Positions 13,455 to 26,300 of a stretch of 64,000 bases of DNA are shown here, piece after piece. The first letter of the stretch is position 1. Every line of letters starts with the position of its first letter. The stretch is from Rostratula benghalensis (taxonomy: Eukaryota; Chordata; Aves; Charadriiformes; Rostratulidae). The stretch is taken from the NCBI GenBank assembly GCA_013399305.1, contig VXAI01000097.1, positions 1,301,495 through 1,365,494 on the forward strand. Direction: 5' to 3'. The position numbers and the translations under genes are program-made. The notes beneath the pieces are model-generated. The model ran no database searches, was not told where the DNA came from, and was given only the letters and a program-made list of their open reading frames with translations.

Positions 13455-16400
13455 TAAATAAAAATTATAATTTATACAAGACTTTTTAAACAAACAAGAT
13501 TTTCTTAAAAAATGTACAGGGCAAATCGTTTCATTATTTCAATTCTTCATACAGTATAAGTCTTTTGTCAAACAAAAGTTACACTGATAATGAATTATTT
13601 ACAACTTCAAAATATAGACTCAAACTTCAGACATAAAAAATTCAACATCCATTATATTTCAATGATTAGTAGAAATCAAACATCTGCCAAAATGTACAGA
13701 ATTCATTAAAAACTACCAGTGTCTTTAATACCAGTTTAAGTAGCCAAAAAAAAGTACATCCTTTCATCTCTTCACATCTGGGTGAAACCTCCCTTCGCTT
13801 TGTCTGCAGGAACAAGGGCTGGGATTTGCTGCTGGCGTCCTGTGTGATGTTGCTACCAATCAATAGCTTGTTTCGTTCAATCTTGCCTCACAAAAGCTAC
13901 AGTGCATGGAAAGGCATGATTTCATATTTCAGCTTTTTTTTTTTTAACCTTTTGAATTTAAGTGGTCACCGATAAAGAATTAAAGCAGTCAGTTTTCATC
14001 TCCCTTTTTCTTTTCTCTTTAAAAGGGACTCAAACTAACCACTTCTAATTTAAATGTGATTACATGCGAATGAGCCAGCAATGAACCACAGACATCAACA
14101 GAATTGCAAATATAAACAGCAAACAGACAGACGGAATGACAAGAACATCACTTTCTGCTATGAGAAAGTAGCACTTTACATTAAGTGGTGTGAGCCAGCC
14201 CCTTACTGAAGTATGGCAGGTGACACTGCAGAACTACCTATGGTGGCTGGAACTGAAGGTGAACTCCAGTGTAATGATACAAGTCAAATACAGACTGACT
14301 CCCCATCCACCCCCAGGAGGGCACACACGGGAGAACCTGCGAGCAAATACACCAGGGTCTTCTTCTAGTGTCTTTACCACAAGAGGAGTTAATGGAGCAG
14401 GAACCCAGACAACCCAATGTAAAGTGCACTTTGCGAAGTAGAAGTATGTACAAAGGTGTTTGTCAGTGAGTTATATTACAGCTCTATTTAATATAAAAAA
14501 AAAGAAAAAGAAAATCCAGTCTGTTTTCTATATATTAGAATGAAACATTGCATTGCAGTTTGCACTAGGTTTACTGCTTTAAGAATTGCTAATCCCATTC
14601 ACACTCTTAAAGTGTGGATTAAGTTCAACTGTCAACACGTTAGATTTCATAAGAAGTTTCTAATTTCTTTGTCCAGACAAAAACCAGAATGCAAGGGCGT
14701 ATTGTACGCATGAGACATTCCAGTCTGGGAAAAGGGCAATGATTTCTTTTCTCCCTCTCTGAAGGTATGGTAAATGGTCCTGGCACCATCAGCATAGGAC
14801 CTAGAGCTACTCCAGGAACCAGAATCTAGGACAACCCTATAGACTAGGGCCAACCAGTGAAGGGTGGGAGGGGGAAGAGGTAATAAGTGCAAGTCAACTG
14901 ATTTCCTAATGAAACTGCTGTCATGATCAGAGTGAAGGTATAAATTACACTTGAAAAATGATACAAAAATAAGAAAAAGAGCATGCTCTTTGTAAAAAAT
15001 ATAGTTTTGTGTTTCTTACAAAAAAAAAAAAAAAAGGATAACCTTAAACATATCCAAGGGATTTTTTTTTTAAGACAAAATGAATCAATCCAATTAAGAT
15101 TTATATAACATTAAGCGATTTTAATGCCTATTTGTTAGCCACAATAACTATTCAAGGAAGCTTCTGGAAAGGAAAGCCAAATGAGAATACATAGCAATTA
15201 CAAAAAGAGATCAATTGATTTTAAAATGGGTTTGATGAACAAAAATTAAGATCAAGGTTTTTTACTTAAACATAAAACCTGCATGGGTAAAGTAAAGAAA
15301 CCATAAACTGTCAAGCTCTGTCCATATTACATGGTGGCAAAATGGATTTCCCACCAGCTTCACTTACATCTTAAGTTTTCAGGTCCTGAGTTACACCAGC
15401 CTAAGGAGGTGTGAGAAATGCAGCCCTTCTCAGGGCATGTAAAGAAATATTCAAGTGCTACCAAAGGGAGAACTCAAAAATAGCTTTTTAGCCATTATGG
15501 AGGATTCTCCCCCATTCTTGTTTGCATTTCCACTCAGGCCACAGAGTTTCACCCCACTGGTGTTTCACTTTACAATACCCAACCAAATCATGGCATTCAG
15601 CAGTATTTCTTCATATCAAGTTCATACCATACCTCTTCATGGCCAGAATGAAATAAGGATTGTACAGTTTGACTGCCAGCTTCTTCATTACCACTGCATT
15701 TGTTGAGAGATAGTTTTTAATTAAACTGTGCTAAGAGTTAAACATCATTTGGTGTTTGTCTCCCCCCTCCCTCCTTCATTTTACCCCTTTCCTTATAAAG
15801 AAAGAAAATCCCTCTTCTTGTTTTTTTAAAACAAAAAAAAAAAAAAGGAAAAAAAATCCACGAAATCAAGTTTTTACGTAAGAATTGCATCCGCATTGCT
15901 TTTTTGGGGGACAATCATATAATGTCTGGAGACATCCGTACTACTCAAATCAAAAGACCCAGCAAAGGAAAAGACATACTGGAAGGCTTGGCATAACTCC
16001 TACTGTGCTTTCATGAAAATGCAAATAAAATTCTAAACCTCTCAGTTGGGTGCTATTATATAGAGTATAAAAGCTTTCTAATATTAAAGACAAAGGTCAA
16101 TATGTGCTTTGCTACTAAAAAGGCCTGAGAGAGTTTAGAGAAGGAGCACAGCCTTCCTGTTTTACCTGGCAGTTGGGTTTAATTGTTACTAAAATTTAAT
16201 TTTGCAAGGGAAAAGACAGCTATATACTAATGCCCCTCAAATTACCCTTTGAAAAGGAACTAGTGCTTTCAGCTGCTATACTGTAGTGTTATTTTATTAC
16301 AAGGTATCTCCAGACAAAAGCCAATTAAGAAAAAAAATAAGTCATGTCTCAGTTTAATTATTCCCCCATCCCCAACAAAAAAGCCTGCAAGTCTTTAATG

Positions 16401-16563
16401 CATTAACATACAAACACTGTGTACATACAACATGTACAGTAGTTGAGCCCTTCTATGACAAGTATCTACAGAAATACAAATATACGATGCCTAACATTTT
16501 AGGAACATTTTGGTGCCCTCTTTTATAAAAAGTATCTGCCTGCCTTCCTTCCTCTTGCTTTGG

Positions 16564-16569
16564 TTTATT
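16564..16569 (-). promoter_or_regulatory. Candidate proximal polyadenylation signal AATAAA
   Basis: AATAAA on the minus strand, about 680 bases after the stop codon. With a second copy at 16298-16293 it gives possible early 3' ends. The motif is common in AT-rich DNA, so this is only a candidate. Confidence 0.25.
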
Positions 16570-17248
16570 AGGAAAGGAAGATATAGTTACAAACTTTCTC
16601 CTCCAATTCGCTGTACAAGCAATTTAAATGTCTACGCAGGAAAAATCGAACCTAACCAAACCGGTAAAATACCCTTCTGCAATGCAAGAATTAGCAAGAA
16701 GGAGTTATTTGAAGTGCAGTTATAAATATGGAAATACTAAGATGATAATACCTCCTTGGTGTTGCTATCAGTTTTAATAAGGAACCTAATTAAAAACTCT
16801 GAGCCGAAAAAAGAGACTTCAGGCTGCTGCAGTCATCGTTCTCCCATCGCGGGGAAAAAGAACTAAGATAAAGGGACAAACGTATCCCTTGTGGTATCAG
16901 CAGAGTTAAAGGGATCAATCTGTTTCACTTCATTATTTAGTCAGTTCTCCAAGTATCTTCCCAGCTTTTAATGTCAGTAAATAAACATTAAAAGTGCTTA
17001 ATGTGCAAGGCTAATAGTGATGATAGCACTTTCACTGTTTTGTTTCGTTTTGTTTTTTGTTTTTTTTTTTTACAAAACCCTTAAAAACAAACATGAAGGC
17101 ATATATAAAATACACTTGATTTATGTAACAGATAGAATATAAACCACCAGACAAGAAAAATTATTGCAAAATAGATGAGGATGTTCATTTTTTTCACTAC
17201 CAAGTTGTAAAATAAGAAAGTTGCCTTTAGATCTTCTAAGATAAGATA

Positions 17249-17350
17249 CTAGCTCTCACTGCTTGATGATGCAGAAGTTATTTTCACATATTGGTTGAAT
17301 ATTGTCTCAAAAGCTTCATCTCTGTGTACCATGGCACCAAACACCAAAGG
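17249..17350 (-). CDS. GRAMD4: GRAMD4 last coding exon and stop codon
   Basis: The acceptor is CTGTCATTTAG. The exon encodes residues 485-517, beginning [18 protein letters not shown], the final GRAM helix. It closes with a Ser-rich tail (SASSSSES) and a TAG stop at 17251-17249. The tail is shorter and more Ser-rich than the human SAAASGGDS-type end as I recall it. The exon continues into the 3' UTR. Confidence 0.96.
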   Translation of the reverse strand, partial: PLVFGAMVHRDEAFETIFNQYVKITSASSSSES

Positions 17351-20300
17351 CTAAATGACAGGGAAAAAAAAAAAGAAAGAACATGTCAGTCTGGAAAAGG
17401 AAAATCTTCCTCTACATCTAGTTTTGGCCAAATCAATAGGAACAGAAGATGAGCTGTACTTGAAGTGTATTAAGACATAAGATTTTTTTTTCTCTACTAA
17501 ATCCTTGGATATAGGGCAGAGTTTTCTAAGAATTTTTTCACTTCTCCATCCTCCTCTTAAAACAAGCATGGCATAAAATGCATTGGCAGAACACTTCGAT
17601 TCTCTTTCCTCTCCATGGTGCATGATATGCATGATGTTTTCCTGACTGACCGCTGCCTTTCATTAAAGTTTTATAAAAATCTTGATCAGTGCCTCTGTTT
17701 CAGCTCATTAAATGCTTTTTTAGGTAGATGAACACTTTCGACCTCGTAATTAAGAAGTACTTCTCAGTATCACACAACAAGCAGAATGCTTGATACAACG
17801 GTTGTGTGACTTGGAGAAAAGTTATTTATGGGTGTTTAGTTTAAAATAAGGTTTAGTCATATGTTAAGAAAAGCTTTAGTTGCCCAAAGGGTTTTGAGGC
17901 TTAGAGAAGCTTAAATCTTCAGCTCCACGAGACTGAAGTAGGAAAACTGCATCCGAGTGTCAGGCCCATCCACCCCAAAACCTCCTCACCCACAGATACT
18001 CGCAAGCCACCAGCTTTTCATTCCAGAGTGCACAGCAGAGTTCCCCTGAACTCCTGACAAAGGGTGCTGGAGAACAGTCAATGGAGGTAGTGAAATAATG
18101 AAGCAAATCTTTCTGAAGTGTTACAGTAAAATAGTCTAGATGCAGTGGAACAAACTAAAAGTTTAAAATTCTGAAGCCAAATATATTCAACAATAGACAA
18201 CTGAATTAAAAAAACAAACAAAAAACCCCAAAAACCCAACCAAAACCAAAACCCCTCTAGCATATTGAAGAAAAAAACCCCACAATTTTTATGTGGTGAC
18301 AGCCAGAGAAGGAAGATGAAAAGGGCATGAAGTCAAGCACAGCTACTTACTTTTTGTGTAGATGGTGTTGATACAGAAATACCCATCCCTGATCCCGGGA
18401 GAACAGAGAGTACCTTATACTAAAAAAGGAAAAAAACAAAGCAAAGTTTTCTTAGGTACTGAACAATTGCAAAAGGTGTTTAGAAGGTCACACAACTCGT
18501 GTATCCTCCCAGCCACAACTAACAGACCTGCTCTTTGACCCCAGAGTCAACGGGTACAGCATCGCCAGTAGAGTGACCCTCCTCTTCCTCCCACGTGCTG
18601 CAGGGGCACCCAATCTGCTGCCTAAACTGTCCCAGTTCACAAAACAAGCATACCACCATGGAACCACCATGGTGCATGGGAGCTGGCTCAGCCATGATGC
18701 CAGGACCACACCAGCAGCTGGATGGTGTGGGCAGGCAGTACAGCCCAGCCCTAGGTGTATGTATAGGCTCGTTGTTTTTTTGGTTTTTTTTTTTAAAGGA
18801 AGTCCATAATGCTAAAAAGGCATTTCTAGCAGGTGAATATTGCCAAGGGCAAAGAGACTCTAAGCCTGGCCTGTGTTTCCCATCCTCAAATCAACACCAG
18901 GCACAGTATGTTTTTATGCTTGGCTGCATGATCTGTCTCACCTTCATTTTAAAAAAACCTACAGAGATGCAAAAGGACCTCTATAGCAGTGAAGGCCAAC
19001 TAAACAATGAGGCAGTATTACTTCATGAGTTATGTTTAAAATCCATCAATATGAAATATTAATTCTAATGGGAATGTTCAAGTTGATATAAGTAGAAGGA
19101 ATTCCTTTGAAAATCTGGAGGTACTTGAGCAGCAGACACCAGGCTGAGGTTTCTTTGCACAGCAGGATTTAATCTGTTGTGGTCATGGCCACAGGGTGTA
19201 GGAAATATCAGAGGCAAAAGCATTTAAGAGCACAACAAGTTCAGAAAGAGTAACAAAAAGTGACGTTAAACACCACCTAGGGTGATGCAGGGCACCAATA
19301 AAGCCACTGGTGACTGCAGGCTGATAAAACTCAACTGGAGGAATGATCACATCGTACCTGTCCTGTCACACTTCCAGCCACCTACTTCTTGCCTCTTTTA
19401 GTGACAGGACCCCAACTAGATGACACTCCAGCCTGATCTAGTCTGGCTACTCCAATGATTTCCCTTCCTCCACTGACAATAATCTCTCACCCCCATAAAG
19501 CATCTACTTTTAATATGGTGCACCTACCAGTGTCAATACCCAAACTGAAGTCAGTATTACAGAATTCCTGCTGACAATAAATCTTCTCAAAGCTTACACA
19601 AACTCTAGTTAACACAAGAGTTAAGAAACAATACTATTTTTAAAATAATTTCGGAGTGTAGGGTTTAGTAAACTACTTTGGTTTTATGCTCATAGTGCTG
19701 AATATGCTTGTGCTGAATCCAAGTGGTTTAAAAAGCAGTTCTGGGAAATATACTTAATCAAAGAATTACATTTTACTTCTAAAAATTATCAATGGCATGC
19801 TTTTTTCGAAGTAACAGAAGCAGAAAAGCAAAACATGACTAGCTGAACAGAAAAACAGCTTTCTCCTTTATTTGCAACACAAAACAGACATACCTTCTGA
19901 ATATCTGTTATATCCGTTAGCTTTATAACTTTATTTCTTTTAGATGAGCCGGATTTGGAGCTTTCAAAGCATAAGTAACTGAAAAGAAGGAAATAAAATA
20001 CTCATTTTGATACTAAAACAAAGCTCTTAGTATCTCTCCTATCACATCTGAAATTTCAAATCTCACAGATTAAAATCAGCATAAAAAAAAGAAGTAAGAT
20101 GCACACAAAATGCAATTCAGTTATAGCTTCTGATTTAGAGCAAACATTCATAAATTCTAGCAACTGGCTAATGTGTCTGAAAGCCCAGAAAATACAGTAC
20201 CCCCCCACACACAAAAGATCTTGTCTTTATATTACTGCACTGAATGGTTAAACCTGACAAGCATTTTAAAGACATGGGAAGCATGTATATCCTTAAATAG

Positions 20301-23300
20301 TTGAAACACCAAATCTCAAAAGGCTTATAAAACTTTTACCATCCTAAAAGAAGATGAATGGAAAACACTGAGTTAGTTTCATGTTATTGTGATGCAGACA
20401 AAAGCTCAGATTTCTAAACTCTGGAGAGTGCTCTCCTTCACTAGGTGACATTGCATACAGATGAGTTTTACTTCCATTCATTACACTCCAAAGGAATTTC
20501 AGTGCAAGACCCAAACAGTAGTGAGGATAGTTATCCAGCCCTGGGAGGCTGGAGGATAAGTAAGGATTAAAAAACATAAAAAACAAGTACTAGTTTTCAA
20601 ACCAAGGCCTGAATTCTGATTTCTTTTTTGTTGCACATTGTTTTGAGGAAGCAACACATTCAATTTGATTTTTAAAAAGAAACTAAGAGTTTTTGCCACA
20701 TCACCATTGATCATAACTCTCCAAATACACTTAGCTTTCAGGGTTTTATTTTCCTATATATTTAAGCCTGTTATCCACATCAAGAACCACAGCTACTGCA
20801 ACTGACTATATAGAGCTCCTCTCCATTTCTATTCAAGTCTTTCCAAAGCAAAATCACATTTGTGAACTGCTACCACACCCCAGATTCAGTTCTCCCTCTC
20901 ATACATACAGTGCTTTCTTGAGGTTTTAAAGCACCACCGTGAAAAGGTCTTTTTTGTTTCAAAACATTGTTAAAGGATTGCTTTTAGATTCAAATTTTTA
21001 ACACCTGTTGCATTTCCCTCTTAAGAAACGTGCAGAGTGCAATGACTCACTTTTCTGTGACATAAAGAACTCCATTCCTGATGTAGTCTGTAGGCATCTT
21101 CCTATCTCTGTTAATCAAGCAGCAGCGCCAGCCATTTTCACAGACTGAAAAAGTCATAACAAGAAATTTTACTAAAAGAAAGAGACAGGCATTACTCCCA
21201 ACAGTTTCCTTATAAAAGAGCAGAAAACACCAGATACCTAAAACTAGAAGTGTTTACAAAGAAAAGCCTAAATAAGTCGGTTTTAGGACATCATAACACC
21301 TGTTTTAACACTACTTTTCAAAAAAACCAAAACAAAATCCACCCACAAAATTATTTCCTTTAATTTGGCTATTCCGTTTGCATTATCACAAAAGGCACAC
21401 CAGGCTGTGCATTCTTTCAAAGAACTGCAAGGATGTGGAATGAAAGAGACCGTCTGCATTCATCCTAATTTAAAGCGGGTCTCTTTAATCAGCTTATACC
21501 TGTCTGTTGCACAGAAAGGGAATTCAACTTTAAACTGTCCTTGGCTTTTTAAAACACACTGATGTAGCCTTCCTGTTGCATAATACCTGCCAAAGGACGC
21601 TCATTTTCTGACAGGTTAAAAACTTCATGGAAATTCCCCCTCTTGGTGGTATGAAAACGACTTGTGTCTTCATCCTTGCTTATTCCAGTCGGGGTGCTTG
21701 AGCCCACGTAGCTTCTGGATGCTGCCGTTTGAAGCTGCAGAAAAAAAAATAAACACAATTTGAACAGCAACATTTAAGCTGCACTCTTCAAAATCACTTG
21801 GCTAATTATTTTTCCCCCAAAAAAAATTCTGTAATGCAAGAGTTTTCATTTACTACTTCAATGAAGTTAACTTTGGACTATTGCACTATACTATTGCTAT
21901 AGCACCGAACTCTAATGCACTACCCGAAGACCATCTTTCAAAGAGCTGCCATTTGATGGACACCCTTTGCAGGGGTGAAAGCACATGGTGCTAGATGGAC
22001 CTAACTTAAACCACATTTTTCTACAGTAAAGGGTGTATCTGATTAGATACAGGTAAGTCACTGCACACAACTCCAATTATTATACTAGTGAGACTCGTAA
22101 CATTTAATATATTATCCATACTTGGCTTGTCTTCAGGAGACAGACCAAGCAAAAAATATTATTGCATAAACCAAGTTTAGAAAGAAAAAAAGAGCAAACG
22201 AAAAAGCCACACGAAACTGCATCAGCTCATTAGTAACACATATGCTGAAATTGAAAGGAAGTTTTCCACGCTACGATCCGTACCTTTTCATGCCCTGACA
22301 GCTAGCAGGAAAAGAAACAAACAACACAAATGTGACAGTGACAAAAGAAAAAAAGTGAAGTCTATTTATCAGTATAATACATAGAATAAAACATGAACTG
22401 AGTGAAGCTGCAAGATCTTGCTCACAAACCAAGAGACTACACACAAAGAATGCAATTAAAACAGAAGAGTTATCAGTGGTTAGAGCACACCAGTTCAGTT
22501 TATTCAGGTTTGCGTTAGAGCCATTGATCTTTCCTTTGCTTTGAAGTTGCAATGAAGAGTGCAACTCCTCAGTGAGAGTGGAGACAAGTGAAACTCTTTT
22601 GGAGAGTGTTGACAAGTGAAATAAAATCGGGACAGCTGTCAGCATCCTTTGCGGGGACGGGGACAGGTAAGGTAGCACGGAGTTCTTACAACCAAAGCAC
22701 TTGAGTAAAATCTACTTGTAAACAGAGCTCCTGAACCACTGGAGACTGCCCTAGCACCAGACAGCTGGCAGTTTCTTTGGGAAAGCTTGCCTGCATTTGG
22801 CTTTTTCACCCTGGTGGGGCACCACCCGATTCCAAAGGCTGGCTTTTGTCATCGAAGCATAAACAGCTCCGTTTTTACACATGCAGTTAAACAACTGGCA
22901 AACTGACAACATGCAAGCCCAGGACTAAGCCTGTCTTCTGTGAAGGCCCAATGCTGCTGGAGGCCAACCAGCCTCTGCGGCGTTTTTTCGCTTGTAAGTT
23001 GGCAGCACTCGACACTGTGCAGGATTTAGCGCTAACAAAAGCCATCCAAAGCAAATGAAAAAATGCGCACTGCAATCGCTGACTAGAAACCAGACTGACA
23101 AAACAGGCACAGCAGAGGGTATTTACCATCCAGCTTTTAGGATAACTGTAATACAACGATGCCTTGGGGGAAAAGAATAAAGAAAGTTGACTTGGAAAGC
23201 AAATGGTTGATGATAACTCTACTATCGCTTCAGTTACTGCCCTTCTGCAGTGCTCTTAGCAATGATGGAGCCCCTGGAACTACGGGAAAAAATAGCTTCT

Positions 23301-26300
23301 CCAACAATTTGTGTACAAGTTGACATCAGACGAATTTTTGGATGGCTTTCTTGGACAAGAATTTGGTTCCATATGCAGGTAACTAGCTGAAACTCCATGG
23401 TTCAAAACATGTAAGAGGTTAAGGCAAGAGTTCTAAAGCTTTTTGCACTGGAATGAGTGTTATACCTGCTCTCTGCTACACTGCTTTGTACTTAATCCAT
23501 TATATAAAGAGATTTAAAAAAAGGTGTTTAAATTTCAGTACAACATCTGGTGGCTGAAGATGTGAGAAAGTTCTGCCCTTATTTCTAGCCCTTCCTAGCA
23601 CAGGCAAATGTTTCCTCTACCCTTAAAAAGCAGCAGCTAATTTATCCATAACCACCCAGGCTCAGCACAGCCTTTGATCGATTACTACAACAACAGCATT
23701 GATTCCTATTTTGATAAGCCTTAAATGTAACTGGGAGAGACTGGATTTGTAATGCTGGAAGAGTTCTGGCTGTTTAAAAACCACCACCAGCAACCTGGAG
23801 ATGGGAATACCTGGAGGTATTCCTTTTCACTTACTCTGTCACCAGCTTCTGACATACAACCTTTACCCATCAGATACTGGTGTCAGGATTGTTCTCTAAG
23901 GACTCGAGGTCAGAGTGGTGGTATAGGCAATGAATATTGCATTGTGTCTAGGTTTACAGTGTCCTGTGTGCTGGTTAAACACAAGAAGCCAAAGCAAACG
24001 CACATGTGCTGGCACTACATGCTTTGGGCTCCACCTTTTTTTATGGTAGGAAAAAAAAAACTATTTGATTTTTACCTTTTTGTACAAAAAGGTATTTTTT
24101 TTAACACTGCGAGGTTCCCTGAAATCTCCTAAGGGGCAAGAAAGTACATCTGAAATTATTGAGAGCAAGTTAATGTTTTCAAAGGCATTTGGAAGCAGAT
24201 AATGCAGTCCTCCACATCCTTTCTAGGCAAACAAGCCAAGCCTGTCAGGTCAGAGTAATGCCAACACTCTGGTCTATTTAAGCCATAAAGAAAGGCCAGA
24301 AGGCATAATTACTCTTTAAGTTTACGGATTCAAGTTCAGCAATTCAGAGCCTTTCCACCTCTAAGGCAGATTAGTGAGACCCAGCCAGAAGCTGCCACCA
24401 CTGCCGCAGTATGTGAATGATAACCTGTAAGCTCCAGAGCCACAGAAACTTTTAAGCCCCTCTTCTGCAAGGAAAAGGAACACAGGCTATGGATGGCTCT
24501 GCCCAAGAGCTCATTCATCTTTCTTGTCCCTTGGAAAATAGGAGCAAGAGACTCACAACTCAGTCAGAGATTGTTTTTCTCTTGTACTTCCTTCTGAAAT
24601 ATTCACATTATGCCACAGTTATCATTTTACCACCAACTGCTCCATCTTCCCCAGATGTATTTCTACTTGCATTCTACTTCCCCCTATATTTCTACTTCTT
24701 CTTTCTGACAGGTTAACAACTGAGGGTTCACATGTTTATCCCTCCTACTGTCAATTTGCAGACCCATGCTGGATGACCACTAAGCTTTGCACATTTTAGT
24801 CACGGAGTTTATGACCAAGCTCATGTACCCCATGGATGCCGTTAGATACTGTGACAGGAATGCTAAAATGGATTGTGCTTAAGTGAATGCTAAAATGGGA
24901 TTAGACTGAAGTTTTATTCCTGCTTTTTTCTTTTTTTTTTTTTTTTAATTAATAAACATTGCCAAATTCAGGGATATGGAAAAGCATGACTTGTTCTTCA
25001 GTGATCATGTCAAGCCCCAAAACAATTTGCAAGGGTGCATAAAACACAATATGGATTTAATTATGAGATTTTAAGAAAAGAAAAATTTACTATTGGAATA
25101 TCAGCACTGTGAAAAGTCATTTATGACCACTACACTAAAAGGTCACCTGATACAAATAACCATAAGACATAATGCCTACATCTGCCTACTTTATTACCTG
25201 TGTTAATGCTTAGCCCTTTAGTAAGCTGTGTATTTTACTCACACCTTTTTTACTTATTTTTTTAACTAACTGTTCTTCAAACTCAACAAGCTTTTCTGTC
25301 TAAGAACAGAAAAGTGGAATACTAAAGAGTAAATTTTGACAATAAAATCACACAGAATGTGTGCTACAGAAATTGATATGAATATGGGTAGCATTTTTGT
25401 GTGTTCAGCTTCATACGATTTCCGGTACATGTGTATGTATCTATATTGTGTATGTATTTATATACACATTTCAATAATAGATTCCTTTCATACAAGAAAC
25501 AGAATCCATATAAAAATTTTGTGGATCTCGAAACTAATGAAAAAATAGAACTAACATTGACTGTTCATATGTAATTAACCTTCCCTCTTAATGTGCTCTA
25601 GTCACTGGAGGAAAGGAAGAGGGAGAAAGGGATCTGATTTTCAGATGGGAACAGAGGGACAAAACCATTTATTACCCTTACCCGTCTCGACACTGTAGCA
25701 TTAGACCTTTCTTTGAGCTGAGGATCTGTTGGGAGACTTGTCCAGATGATATAAGGAGTATCATACTTAGCTCTTAGTCTGGGGCATCGTTTGAAGATAA
25801 AATCAATAAGGAAAAACTTGATTCCAGCATAGAGTCCTGAAAAAAAGGTCACTTTATTAGGCACGTTGAAGGAGCATTAAGAACATTACTGTTTTGATCA
25901 TGTTTTAACAAGTTCATAAATGAAACAAAATTCTCTATCTTCAGTCACAGTGATAAAACATTCTCTTTAATATTTTGATTCTTCTTCCAAAGACAGTAAA
26001 TTACTTTTCCTCTCCTCCCCAGATTCCTTCCTTCCTATCCCCAGTTCTTTTGAACCATTTATGTAGCTTCTTATTATGCAGGACAACATTAAAATAATTC
26101 AAACGTACATTCCTTATTACCAGAAGCATTCTGAAAACACAATATACTTCCAAAACAGAAAACACACCAGAGCATTCAGCTCTGCAGCTCCTTGCAAGAA
26201 TTTAAATGGCAACAGAGGGCTCTCATGTACTACATTAAACTCTGTCTTTCAATCCAGTATGTCTTCTTATGTCTTATACAGGATATTTCCTTGCATTCTG

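Larger units (their letters stand above)
13430..17248 (-). other. GRAMD4: Probable GRAMD4 3' untranslated region
   Basis: AT-rich, gene-poor sequence follows the stop codon and contains no recognisable repeats apart from homopolymer runs (for example T at 13929-13944 and A near 15021 and 15832). The distal boundary is inferred from an AATAAA on the minus strand at 13454-13449 followed by T/GT-rich sequence. Earlier AATAAA motifs at 16569-16564 and 16298-16293 could produce shorter messages. The exact end cannot be set without transcript data. Confidence 0.6.
17351..21586 (-). other. GRAMD4 introns 13-16 (visible numbering)
   Basis: The introns are 17351-18350, 18420-19893, 19979-21050 and 21145-21586. 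They are AT-rich and show no recognisable genes or transposons. The only marked structure is a C/A tract at 18206-18257 (G/T on the transcribed-sense strand). Confidence 0.8.

Noticed and set aside
18595..19062. 155-codon plus-strand open frame
   Set aside because: Antisense to a GRAMD4 intron, contains poly-Phe from a T run, no family resemblance.
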